Origin: JBCBSS01 sp039819065
GTDB taxonomy: Bacteria; Bacteroidota; Bacteroidia; Cytophagales; Cyclobacteriaceae
Assembly (NCBI GenBank): GCA_039819065.1
Contig: JBCBSS010000025.1
Coordinates: 1-59,840, forward strand
Direction of reading: 5' to 3'
Length of the DNA stretch: 59,840 bases
Shown here: in pieces, positions 7,614 to 16,256 of the stretch
Numbering within the stretch: position 1 is the stretch's first letter
Layout of the letters: each line of letters begins with the position of its first letter
Translations under genes and position numbers: made by a program
The notes under the pieces: model-generated
The model's input: only the letters and a program-made list of their open reading frames with translations
Database searches by the model: none
What the model was told of the DNA's origin: nothing

Positions 7614-7710
7614 ATTGCCCCTTTCGGTGACAACACCGAAAGGTTTAAAACCGCTTAGCAGCACTTCATAAATTGTGGACTCTTTGGAGACAACGTCAAA
7701 GAGGACGAAG
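7614..7710. repeat. Dispersed twin-hairpin repeat, copy 3 (diverged)
   Basis: The first stem CCTTTCGGTG/CACCGAAAGG is intact. The second has CTCTTTGGAG...CAAAGAG in place of CGCTTTGGAG...CAAAGCG, a paired change that keeps the base pair. It ends 24 bp past the stop of the FtsX permease gene on the minus strand, again a 3-prime position. Confidence 0.75.
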
Positions 7711-7734
7711 CCTTCTTTCAGTACTTACCCCAAA

Positions 7735-10155
7735 CTACTCATGCTTCAAGCTCTCAGCTGGATTAACGCTACCCGTTTTGATGGATTGGTAGCTCACGGT
7801 TAAAACGGCTAATAGTAGCGTGAGTACCCCAGCCATGATAAAGGTCCAGGGCGTTAAAGCAATGCGATATTCGAAATCGGCTAACCAAGTTGTGCTAAGG
7901 TAGTAGGCCACGGGAATAGCCAGTATGTAAGCGATCACCACTAGCCTAAGGAACTGAGAGGAGAGTAACCTGATGATACTGAGAATACTCGCACCAAGCA
8001 CTTTTCTAATGCCTATTTCCTTTGTTCTTCTAACAGTGGTATAAGAAGCCAGTCCAAAGAGACCGAGGCACGATATCAGAATGGCTACCATGGTAGCAAA
8101 AATCGATAGATCTGCCATCATTTGTTCTTCTTCATAGAAATCCTGCTGCGTGTTTTCTGTAAAGAAGGATTCAAACTCCCGGTTAGGATACACTTCGTGA
8201 TAAAGTGATTCTACTTCGGCCCTGATGCTTTCCACGTCGCTGCTATGCTGGAATTTGATGGCAATTCCATTTCCTTCCGTATAGCTTATCATCAGCGGTT
8301 TGATCTTAGAATGTAGGGATTGGAAATGGAAGTCCTTGAATACTCCTGAGACCTTAAAAGTATCATGCGCATTAAAAATGGTTTGGCCTATGAGGTCGTT
8401 GTAGCGATTATCATATCCCATTTCTTTCGCGAAAGCCTCATTTACTACTATTTCAGATTCGTCCTCTGGCTTAAACTCTTCACCTTCTTGCAGTTCAATA
8501 CCAAAGAAATCGAGGTAGCCCGTACCGCCACGTTTGATGTAGGACTCTAATTCATGCGTTTCTCCAAATCCACTTTGGCCTTTGTATCTATTCAGGCTGT
8601 ACCCTTGCTGGACAGGAGGGCTGCTAAAACTGACCGTTTCAGTAATGGCTGTTACCTGCTCAAGTTTGTTCTTGAAGACTTGTTGCTTACTCTCATCATC
8701 GTAATACGACGTATAGAAATAGAACATAGAATCCTTGGTTAGCCCCAGGTCTTTATCAAGCATGAATTGTACCTGCAGATAGGCTACGGTAGAAGCAATC
8801 ACCAAGATTTGGGCCAAGGCGAACTGAGTCGTGGTCAGTACTTTTCTTTGGCTACTTCTATTCTTAAAGAAATATCCAGTTTGCTTTTTTAATGCCTTAC
8901 CAGAATCAATAGAAGATAACACAAAGGCAGGGTAGAGGCCAGATAACAATCCTACAATCAGCACTGTCAGCGCCAGGAAGCTCAGCGTCTCAAGTTCGAA
9001 AACATTAAAGGTGACATTGCCGGGAATGTAAGCATCAAACGCATTGATGAGCAGGTTGACTAATGGAACGGCCAAAAGCACCGCGATGCATGTAACCAAA
9101 AAGCTTTCAAACAAAAACTGCGCGATCAGCAGACGTCGGCTACTACCCATCACTTTGCGTACGCCTATCTCCAGTGAGCGGTTGGCGGCAAATGCCGTCA
9201 TAATATTGACGAAATTGATACAGGCGATGAGTAAAATCACAAAAGCTACCAGGAGGATGGTGTTCAATATTTTCTTCTGAGCTACATAATCGGAACCATC
9301 GAATATCTCCAGGTCATTGTTGAAGTGAAGGTCTGCAAGCGGCTGTAGGTCAAGCGTTATTCTCCAATCTTGTTCGCTTGTTTCGGATGCAATTTTGTCA
9401 TTCAGCACTGCCAGTAAATTGGCTTGATCAGATGCTGTAAAGCCCTTTTCAAACTTTACAAACAGTTGGGTGCCCGAATTGACTCCGCTCCAATATAGGT
9501 TGTTGAACCTGCTCTTCAGCCATGAAAGATCTTTGGTCGGTTCTGATATGAGGTCGGTAAAGTAAAAGTCAGAGTAGCTCAGGTCTTCGATTATGCCGCC
9601 CACGGTCATGCGCAAAGAGTCGTTGTAGTTGACCGTCAAACCAAGCATATCTGTAGCAGCAAGTGGCCCGAAATACTTTTCAGCCTGTGATTGGGTCAAT
9701 ACAACGTTTAATGGTTCATCAAGCACTTCTTTCGAACCTGCCAGCCATTTATGGTGATTAACCAAATCGAAGTAGCCGGACGACGCAACGATCATCTGAC
9801 GTTGCCTTCCTAGCCTTTTGAGATCGCCATCGGGTAAGTCGATTGTGACTTCAGCACCGAGGACTTTAAACGGTACTACCGCTGCATTTACAGCTACTTC
9901 TTCTTCGATAAAAGGTATCACAGCAGAGGGCACACCTCTGTTAGTGCCGTCTATGGCGCCGGCAAACTTGGAATAAACCCGAAATATCTGATCACTATCC
10001 GGATGGTCAGCATTGAAGCGATATTCATATCTGACAATGGAAAAAACAGCCAAAAAGACAGCGACGCCTACAGAAAGCCCCAGCACATTGATGGTGGTAT
10101 AAACCCAATTTTGCAACAGACTCCTTCTGGCAATAGTGAAGATATTCTTGAACAT
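7735..10155 (-). CDS. FtsX/MacB-like ABC transporter permease (two FtsX modules)
   Basis: The protein has 806 residues, the usual size for Bacteroidota permeases of this family. An N-terminal membrane segment (about 20-40) is followed by a MacB-like periplasmic domain, then three membrane segments around 295-430 with the hallmark RSLEIGVRKVMGSSRR. A second periplasmic domain follows, then a second FtsX module (about 690-800) with CLGLFGLASYTT and RRTKEIGIRKVLGAS. No ATPase gene is adjacent; partners are often encoded elsewhere. The family moves or extracts molecules at the membrane (lipoproteins, peptides, antimicrobials) by mechanotransmission; substrate unknown. It stands alone on the minus strand, with twin-hairpin repeat copy 3 right after its stop. 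Confidence 0.9.
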   Translation of the reverse strand: MFKNIFTIARRSLLQNWVYTTINVLGLSVGVAVFLAVFSIVRYEYRFNADHPDSDQIFRVYSKFAGAIDGTNRGVPSAVIPFIEEEVAVNAAVVPFKVLGAEVTIDLPDGDLKRLGRQRQMIVASSGYFDLVNHHKWLAGSKEVLDEPLNVVLTQSQAEKYFGPLAATDMLGLTVNYNDSLRMTVGGIIEDLSYSDFYFTDLISEPTKDLSWLKSRFNNLYWSGVNSGTQLFVKFEKGFTASDQANLLAVLNDKIASETSEQDWRITLDLQPLADLHFNNDLEIFDGSDYVAQKKILNTILLVAFVILLIACINFVNIMTAFAANRSLEIGVRKVMGSSRRLLIAQFLFESFLVTCIAVLLAVPLVNLLINAFDAYIPGNVTFNVFELETLSFLALTVLIVGLLSGLYPAFVLSSIDSGKALKKQTGYFFKNRSSQRKVLTTTQFALAQILVIASTVAYLQVQFMLDKDLGLTKDSMFYFYTSYYDDESKQQVFKNKLEQVTAITETVSFSSPPVQQGYSLNRYKGQSGFGETHELESYIKRGGTGYLDFFGIELQEGEEFKPEDESEIVVNEAFAKEMGYDNRYNDLIGQTIFNAHDTFKVSGVFKDFHFQSLHSKIKPLMISYTEGNGIAIKFQHSSDVESIRAEVESLYHEVYPNREFESFFTENTQQDFYEEEQMMADLSIFATMVAILISCLGLFGLASYTTVRRTKEIGIRKVLGASILSIIRLLSSQFLRLVVIAYILAIPVAYYLSTTWLADFEYRIALTPWTFIMAGVLTLLLAVLTVSYQSIKTGSVNPAESLKHE

Positions 10156-10419
10156 GGCTAAATGGTTTCAGTTGGTTACCGTAGTGATAGCAAAAGGTTA
10201 CAAATTAAACTCAATTAAGCAAGGGGTTATCAATTGAGTGCTAGTGCTGTTGATATGGAATTGTAGGTGAATATGCACTTGTTTTACGGATTTTCAGATA
10301 GGCCATAAAAAACTAGGGCAAATAATCAAATGATTATAATCTTATTTAAACTGGCTCAAACTGATAGGAAAGATGGTTTTTTTACATCAAGTTTGGCAAA
10401 AATTTATCGCATACTTTTT

Positions 10420-10929
10420 ATGAAAAAACAACAAATTTTAGCGTTGGCACTCATACTTTCTATAGGTATTCTGTCAACCAACTGTACTACTAATCCTGCT
10501 GAGTCTGAAGAGCACAAGCAAATGGTTAGTGACCATGAGGCAATGGAAAAACATCACGAGGACATGGAGAAATTGCACACCACAATGGAATCGCTTCACG
10601 ATCAACTGGTCAGCGACCACAAGGAAATGGCTGGTGAAGAAGTGGATAGCACTCATGTGGCCATGGAAGAGTCACACCAGGAGATGATTGCCAAGCATGC
10701 TGAACTGATTGCTAAGCATGAGGCTTTAATTGCCAAACATAAAGAACTAGAGGAGAAGCATGCTTCGGGGGAGGTGAACGCAGAAGAAATGAAGACAGAG
10801 CATGAGGCCATGAAGTCAGAACATGAAACTATGAAGGCCGAGCATGAAGGTATGGCCAAGGAGCACGAGCAGATCAAAGCAGATCATGAGCAAATGAAGG
10901 TTGATCATGCTGCTACTGCCACTGAATAA
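10420..10929 (+). CDS. His/Met-heptad coiled-coil lipoprotein
   Basis: The protein has 169 residues from ATG 10420, which starts a lipoprotein signal (AGC-less lipobox ending STNC); an in-frame ATG at 10330 would bury it. After the Cys the protein is almost only Glu, Lys, His, Met and Ala, arranged as heptads with His at the first position and Met, Leu or Ile three residues later (HEAMEKH, HETMKAE, HEQMKVD). I count 19 His; phase is kept along the chain apart from one 12-residue and one 14-residue spacing. This predicts a long helical rod anchored to a membrane with a stripe of His and Met. Metal binding is possible but not shown. No known family recognised. Confidence 0.75.
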   Translation: MKKQQILALALILSIGILSTNCTTNPAESEEHKQMVSDHEAMEKHHEDMEKLHTTMESLHDQLVSDHKEMAGEEVDSTHVAMEESHQEMIAKHAELIAKHEALIAKHKELEEKHASGEVNAEEMKTEHEAMKSEHETMKAEHEGMAKEHEQIKADHEQMKVDHAATATE

Positions 10930-10950
10930 TTAGATTAATTTTACAAGTAT

Positions 10951-11090
10951 AAAAAGAGAGTGCCTCAAAGGGTGTCCTTTCGACCATCGGGAGAAACCTT
11001 ACTCGATTTTAAGTATCTCTTATTAAGAGAGTAAGATTTCTCATTTCATTCGAAATGACATAAAAACGGGCTTTCGAGACACTCTCTTTT
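10951..11090. repeat. 140-bp long-hairpin MITE-like element
   Basis: The ends AAAAGAGAGTGCCTC and GAGACACTCTCTTTT are inverted repeats. The inner arms (GTCCTTTCGACC...GAGAAACCTTACTC and its counterpart ending ATTCGAAATGAC) continue the pairing, so most of the unit folds into one imperfect hairpin. It fills the gap between the convergent lipoprotein and receiver genes. Sequences of this GTCATTTCGA type are widespread in Bacteroidota genomes. Confidence 0.65.
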
Positions 11091-11178
11091 CGTTTGTAAG
11101 CTCCTTAAAAAGTTATTTATACCCATAGACATCCCTACCTCGCTCAAGATCTTCCCACCGGTATCTATGATCTCCTTT

Positions 11179-11583
11179 TCATACCTTAGCCGGATAAATC
11201 AGCTCAAATACTTTATCTAAGATGAGCGGCTTGGCAAGCACTTGCAGGTCGTCATCAATACTCACTATATGCTTAAAAAGGGACTTGTCCAGCGAACAAG
11301 ACATCCCGATATGCTTTATGCCCTGTAGGTTTTTCCGACATTTCAAATAGCGATGCATGGTTTCATATTCATCTTCGTTTCGAAAGTCAATGCTCTGGAT
11401 TACTGCATTCGGAAGATTTGTATTCGCCGATAGTCTGGCTTCTATATTGGCAATGGCGTATTCTGCACAGGGCAAGTCTTTGACGAAAAACTCATGTCCA
11501 CAATTGCGGAATAAGGTTTTGTGGATCATGTTGTCTATGGCATTTTCATCAATGATCAATATGTCAAATGCGTACTTGTTCAT
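11179..11583 (-). CDS. Atypical response regulator receiver domain (no phospho-acceptor Asp seen)
   Basis: The 134 residues form one CheY-like domain: LIIDEN at the first strand (acidic pair), a third-strand region NAVIQSIDFRNED, GIKHIGMSCS for strand four, and the conserved Lys-Pro in LAKPL. In the usual place of the phosphorylated Asp (LLDINMP) the sequence has QSID, so Ser seems to replace it; the following Asp is one turn off. It may be phosphorylation-independent. It lies 88 bp downstream of the TolC-like gene of the RND operon on the same strand, so it could be a distal member. No kinase is nearby. Confidence 0.75.
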   Translation of the reverse strand: MNKYAFDILIIDENAIDNMIHKTLFRNCGHEFFVKDLPCAEYAIANIEARLSANTNLPNAVIQSIDFRNEDEYETMHRYLKCRKNLQGIKHIGMSCSLDKSLFKHIVSIDDDLQVLAKPLILDKVFELIYPAKV

Positions 11584-11671
11584 CTTTCGGTAGATTCTAT
11601 GACCTTCTGTTTGCTTAACCTTGACTTGATTTTGAATCGCTGTAAGACGCGCTAAACAAAGCGCATATGGT

Positions 11672-13084
11672 TTAATCGAACTTTCCGCCCATCGCTACAA
11701 TGAGTCGCACCGTATTCGTATATAACTGTCCCAAAAGCTGGACGGAGAGTCTTTCTGCATCCAACACCACCCGTTCTGCATCTACCACTTCAAGGTAGGT
11801 AACCAGTCCTTTGGTATAGCGTTGCTTTGATATAATGGCCGCTTGTTGTGCCGCTAATTGAAAGTCCCTTTGTGCAGTCAATTGCTCGTTCAGTCTGGCG
11901 ATGTTAGACAGAATATTCTCGATCTCCTGGTTAACTTCCAACAGCCGCTGTTCTAAAACATTTTCAGAGATATTAAGCTCCTGACGACTCACTTCTAACT
12001 GTGCTCTGCGCCTGAACCCTTCAAAAAGAGGAATAGAAATCGTACCGCCCACGAGCCAAGTACGACTTCTACCCTGAAAAAGGTCTCCGGCATTCTCGGA
12101 GACGTAACCAAATGAGCTTCTTATGAATAGCGAGGGGTAAAGTTGTTTCCGACTATTGTCAAGTATGTGCTGAGCAGCCTGTTGATCGCTACGGAACTGG
12201 GTAAGATCGGGACGATAGGTCGAAGCTTCGGTCGCTGAAACTGGTTGAACGACCGGAGGTAAATAGGCTAATAAAGTGTTATCTATGGCAAACTCACCCG
12301 GGCGTTTTCCGCATAAAACGGCCAAGGCTAATTCAATTTCAGCGCGTAACTGGCGATTGCCTTTGGCTTGAACCTCCACCGTGGCCAGTTCTGTTTTTGC
12401 ACGTTGCAAGTCGATCTCATTGACCAAACCAGCATTGAAACGCGTGGTGACAATGTCAAGATTGTCCTGCCTGATGATGAGGGTACGTTCCAAGATGGTG
12501 AATTCTGTATCTAGTGCCAGCAAAGCGAAGAAGTTCTGAGCAACAAAGGAGGTGATCTGTAACTGTCGGTCGTCTCTGGCGGCTTCAGAGGATTGTAAAT
12601 CGAACCCTGAAGCTTTGATGGTATTGGCATTCTTCCCTAGAATATCCAACTCATAGCTAAGATTTAGCGGTACGCTGAAGTTGTTCTGCCGAATTTGCGG
12701 CAGTACTCCGGCGTCGAAACCAATGGGGCGGTTTGCTGAGAACTCTTGCCTTAGAAATGAAGGATCAAGGCTTATTGAGGGCATGATAGAAGCTCTGGAG
12801 GCTTTTAACAATGCTTTTGATCGGTTCACATTGTTTTCCGTCACCTTCAAATCAAAATTGTTTTTGATAGCTTCCTCTTGGAGCTTTATCAATTCGGGAT
12901 AGCCAAATGCTGCCCACCAGTCTTCAGTCGTGGCTATGGCCGGGGGTTGAGCTAGCGTATCACCTTCAATAATAATCTCAGGGTAATTGATCGTACTTTT
13001 CCATTTCCATTCATTGGTTTGAGCCTTAAGTGTTATCGTGCTCAAAAGGCAAATGAATACCAGGTATCTATAAGACTTACTCAT
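11672..13084 (-). CDS. RND efflux outer membrane channel, TolC/NodT-like
   Basis: The protein has 470 residues with a signal peptide ending LKAQ. Two outer membrane efflux protein (OEP) repeats are visible, each with long helices: the first holds EAIKNNFDLKVTENNVNRSK and the second holds RPDLTQFRSDQQAAQH and GLVTYLEVVDAERVVLDAE. The VDAERV type helix end is characteristic of NodT-type channels. Unlike many NodT proteins no lipobox is present. It is the last gene of the three-gene pump operon, beginning 4 bp after the pump gene stop. It should form the trimeric outer membrane exit duct. Confidence 0.92.
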   Translation of the reverse strand: MSKSYRYLVFICLLSTITLKAQTNEWKWKSTINYPEIIIEGDTLAQPPAIATTEDWWAAFGYPELIKLQEEAIKNNFDLKVTENNVNRSKALLKASRASIMPSISLDPSFLRQEFSANRPIGFDAGVLPQIRQNNFSVPLNLSYELDILGKNANTIKASGFDLQSSEAARDDRQLQITSFVAQNFFALLALDTEFTILERTLIIRQDNLDIVTTRFNAGLVNEIDLQRAKTELATVEVQAKGNRQLRAEIELALAVLCGKRPGEFAIDNTLLAYLPPVVQPVSATEASTYRPDLTQFRSDQQAAQHILDNSRKQLYPSLFIRSSFGYVSENAGDLFQGRSRTWLVGGTISIPLFEGFRRRAQLEVSRQELNISENVLEQRLLEVNQEIENILSNIARLNEQLTAQRDFQLAAQQAAIISKQRYTKGLVTYLEVVDAERVVLDAERLSVQLLGQLYTNTVRLIVAMGGKFD

Positions 13085-13088
13085 GTGG

Positions 13089-16000
13089 CTATGCTGTTTT
13101 AGGGGTTGAAAGTTCTGCCTGCGGCGCCTTACTCTTTGAGGTGCCTATTTTGCGACAGATAACATAGAATACTGGGGTAAGAAAAATGCCGAAGAATGTA
13201 ACACCAATCATGCCTGAGAATACAGCTACGCCCATTACATTACGCATTTCCGAACCGGCTCCACTGGCTAATACCAGCGGCACAACGCCCAAGGAGAATG
13301 CCAGGGAGGTCATTAGTATGGGTCTTAAACGCAGGCGGGCCGCTTCAATGGCCGCTTCACGCAATGGCTTTCCCTGATCTTCCAATTGCTTGGCAAATTC
13401 TACAATCAGAATAGCGTTTTTAGAAGCTAGCCCTACCAATACTACTAAGCCAATCTGGGTCATTACGTTATTATCGAAGCCAGCCAGGCTCACTCCGGTT
13501 AATGCACATAACAGGCACATGGGGACAATGAGAACGACAGCCAGAGGTAGTATCCAACTTTCGAATTGAGCCGCAAGTAGCAGAAACACAAATACTACCG
13601 CCATGACGAAAGCGATGATCGCCGTATTGCCTGCCTTCTTCTCTTGAAAAGCCAGTTCTGTCCATTCGAAACCGACCCCTGCAGGCAGAGTTTGATCGGC
13701 TAACTCTTCCATTTTTGATAGCGCCTGACCGGTGCTGTAGCCAGGTGCTACTGATCCCAATACAGATATAGCGGGGAAGAGGTTGTAGCGTTGTACTAGC
13801 GTAGGGCCACTTTCGTTTTTGAAAGTGGCGAAAGAACCGATGGGTGCCATCTTGAACTGATCGTTCCTGACCCTAAGTCTGGAAGCATCGTCCTGCGTAT
13901 ACCTGAAGGGAGCATCGGCCTGGGCGATCACCTGGAAAGTACGACCGAGGTAATTGAATTCATTCACAAAGGAAGAGCCCAAGTACACTTCTAAGGTGTT
14001 AAAAACAGATTGTATAGGAATGCCTAGTTTTTCTGCTTTAGCGCGGTCTATATCCAGGAAGAGCTTGGGCGTATTGGGGTTATAAAAAGTGAAGACATTT
14101 CTCATGGCAGGCTGTTGATTGGCGGCCGCCACTAATTCTTGCATTGATCGCTCCAAGGTGGCTCTTCCACGCCCTGAGCGGTCCTCTATCATGATGTTGA
14201 AACCTCCGGCGTTTCCCATACCACGGATGGTAGGAGGGGGTATGACCACGATGAAGGCCTCATCTACCTGGAACATGGCATTCTGTAACTTGCCTACAAG
14301 GTTGGGTAAGGTTAGCCCCTTTTCGGCCCGTTCATGGAAATCTTCAAATATGGGGAATATAACACCGGAATTCGATGCATTGGTAAAGGTCGGACCATCG
14401 AGCCCGGCAAAGCCTACAGATGTGGATATGCCTTCAGTTTCTAGCAGAATATCATTAACCTGTTTCATCACTTCGTCGGTTCTGGTAAGTGATGAACCTG
14501 GTGGTAGCTGAACTGCTACAATGGCATATCCTTGATCTTGCTCCGGTACAAAACCGGAGGGGACGGTGTTGAATTGATAAACCGTCAGTCCTATTAGAAT
14601 GACGTAAATGATCATGGTCAAGCTACCTCTGCGGATAAGGCGGGTTACACCATTGCCATACTTTCCTGTTAAACGATCGAGCAAGTTGTTGAACCCATTT
14701 CCGAACTTGACCAGTATATTTTTGGACGGCTTATGATCTGTCTTTTTAGCCTTTAACAGTATGGCTGATAGCGCAGGGCTTAGGGTCAGTGAAACAAATA
14801 CCGAGATAGAAGTGGCCACCGCTATAGTGAGCCCGAATTGTCGAAAGAATTCCCCTGAAATCCCTTCCAGAAAGGTAGTAGGCAGAAATACTGCAATAAG
14901 CACAAGACCGATGGCGACCAGAGCATTACCTACTTCATCCATGGTCTTGCGTGCTGCTTCCTTGGGAGAAAGTCCCTCTTCAAGGTAGCGTTCCATGTTT
15001 TCTACCACCACTATGGCATCATCCACCACAATCCCAATGGCCAGGACCAATCCAAAAAGCGTGAGGTTATTTAACGAAAACCCAAAGGCAGACATCACAG
15101 CGAATGTTCCAACAAGCGAAACCGGTATGGCAATAATGGGAATGAGCGATGCCCTCCAGTTTTGTAGAAAGAGTAGAATGACCAACACCACCAGGGCAAT
15201 GGCTTCAAATATGGTGCGGCTCAGTTCGCTGATAGAATCTTCGACGAACTCGGTGGGGTTCCATGCAATGTCATATTCAAGGCCTGCTGGAAACGAGGCT
15301 GCTAATTCTTCCATGGTTGCCTTGACCTGATTGGCGGTCTCAATGGCGTTTGATCCCGGGCGCTGAAAGATCGGCAGCGTTACAGCCTGGTACCGTTGCA
15401 GGTAGCCTTTTGTTCTATAACTACGAGCACCTATTTCTACTCGCCCTACATCTCTTAAACGGACAATTTTGCCTGCATCAGACTTAATAATAATCTCTTC
15501 AAATAGCTCTTTTGAATCCAGACGGCCTAGGGTAGAAATGTTGATCTCAAAAGGAAGTTGTTCATTTACCGGGTTTTGGTTCAAAGCACCACTGGCCACC
15601 TGGATATTCTGTCCTCTCAGCGCCATCAATACTTCATCCGTCGTAAGGTTCAAGGCCGCGATTCGGTCAGGGTTGAGCCAAATACGCATGCTGTATTCAT
15701 CTGCACCGACCAGGTTTACCCGGGCTACCCCATCAATCCTTCTGAGCAGATCACGCACTTGAAATACGGCATAATTAGCCATGTAGATCTGGTCAAGGCT
15801 ATTGTCAGGAGAGAATAAGTTGACCACCATCATGATGTCTGGCGAGTTTTTTTCAGTGGTGACGCCAATTCTACGTACCTGCTCGGGTAGTCTGGGTTCT
15901 GCTATGGCTACTCGATTCTGTACCAATACCTGTGCATCATCTAAATCAATACCCTGGTCAAAGGTTACGGTCAAGGTCAGCCGGCCATCGTCAGTACATA

Positions 16001-16247
16001 AAGAAGACATGTACATCATGCCTTCCACACCGTTGATTTCCTGCTCTATGGGTGTAGCTACACTCTTGGCGACAGTTTCGGCATTGGCACCAGGAAAGCT
16101 GGCGGTTACTTGCACCGATGGAGGAGCGATATTGGGGTATTGCGTAATGGGTAAACTGAAATAGGAGATAGCCCCAATGATCACGATCAGTATGGACAGA
16201 ACCGAGGCCAATATAGGCCTGTTGATGAATGTATGGCTAAATTTCAT
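13089..16247 (-). CDS. RND family multidrug efflux pump inner membrane protein (HAE1, AcrB/MexB-like)
   Basis: The protein has 1052 residues, the standard length. The first membrane helix follows HTFINRPILASVLSILI. The proton relay Asp-Asp pair is in GIVVDDAIVVVENM, and the family box FLEGISGEFFRQFGLTIAV follows. A second transporter half contains GLASKNAILIVEFAK with its conserved Lys. The large periplasmic loops (MFLAS-like porter domains) lie between helices 1-2 and 7-8. It uses the proton gradient to export amphiphilic compounds through the adaptor and channel encoded on either side (gaps of 9 and 4 bp). Confidence 0.96.
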   Translation of the reverse strand: MKFSHTFINRPILASVLSILIVIIGAISYFSLPITQYPNIAPPSVQVTASFPGANAETVAKSVATPIEQEINGVEGMMYMSSLCTDDGRLTLTVTFDQGIDLDDAQVLVQNRVAIAEPRLPEQVRRIGVTTEKNSPDIMMVVNLFSPDNSLDQIYMANYAVFQVRDLLRRIDGVARVNLVGADEYSMRIWLNPDRIAALNLTTDEVLMALRGQNIQVASGALNQNPVNEQLPFEINISTLGRLDSKELFEEIIIKSDAGKIVRLRDVGRVEIGARSYRTKGYLQRYQAVTLPIFQRPGSNAIETANQVKATMEELAASFPAGLEYDIAWNPTEFVEDSISELSRTIFEAIALVVLVILLFLQNWRASLIPIIAIPVSLVGTFAVMSAFGFSLNNLTLFGLVLAIGIVVDDAIVVVENMERYLEEGLSPKEAARKTMDEVGNALVAIGLVLIAVFLPTTFLEGISGEFFRQFGLTIAVATSISVFVSLTLSPALSAILLKAKKTDHKPSKNILVKFGNGFNNLLDRLTGKYGNGVTRLIRRGSLTMIIYVILIGLTVYQFNTVPSGFVPEQDQGYAIVAVQLPPGSSLTRTDEVMKQVNDILLETEGISTSVGFAGLDGPTFTNASNSGVIFPIFEDFHERAEKGLTLPNLVGKLQNAMFQVDEAFIVVIPPPTIRGMGNAGGFNIMIEDRSGRGRATLERSMQELVAAANQQPAMRNVFTFYNPNTPKLFLDIDRAKAEKLGIPIQSVFNTLEVYLGSSFVNEFNYLGRTFQVIAQADAPFRYTQDDASRLRVRNDQFKMAPIGSFATFKNESGPTLVQRYNLFPAISVLGSVAPGYSTGQALSKMEELADQTLPAGVGFEWTELAFQEKKAGNTAIIAFVMAVVFVFLLLAAQFESWILPLAVVLIVPMCLLCALTGVSLAGFDNNVMTQIGLVVLVGLASKNAILIVEFAKQLEDQGKPLREAAIEAARLRLRPILMTSLAFSLGVVPLVLASGAGSEMRNVMGVAVFSGMIGVTFFGIFLTPVFYVICRKIGTSKSKAPQAELSTPKTA

Positions 16248-16256
16248 GACGTTGGC

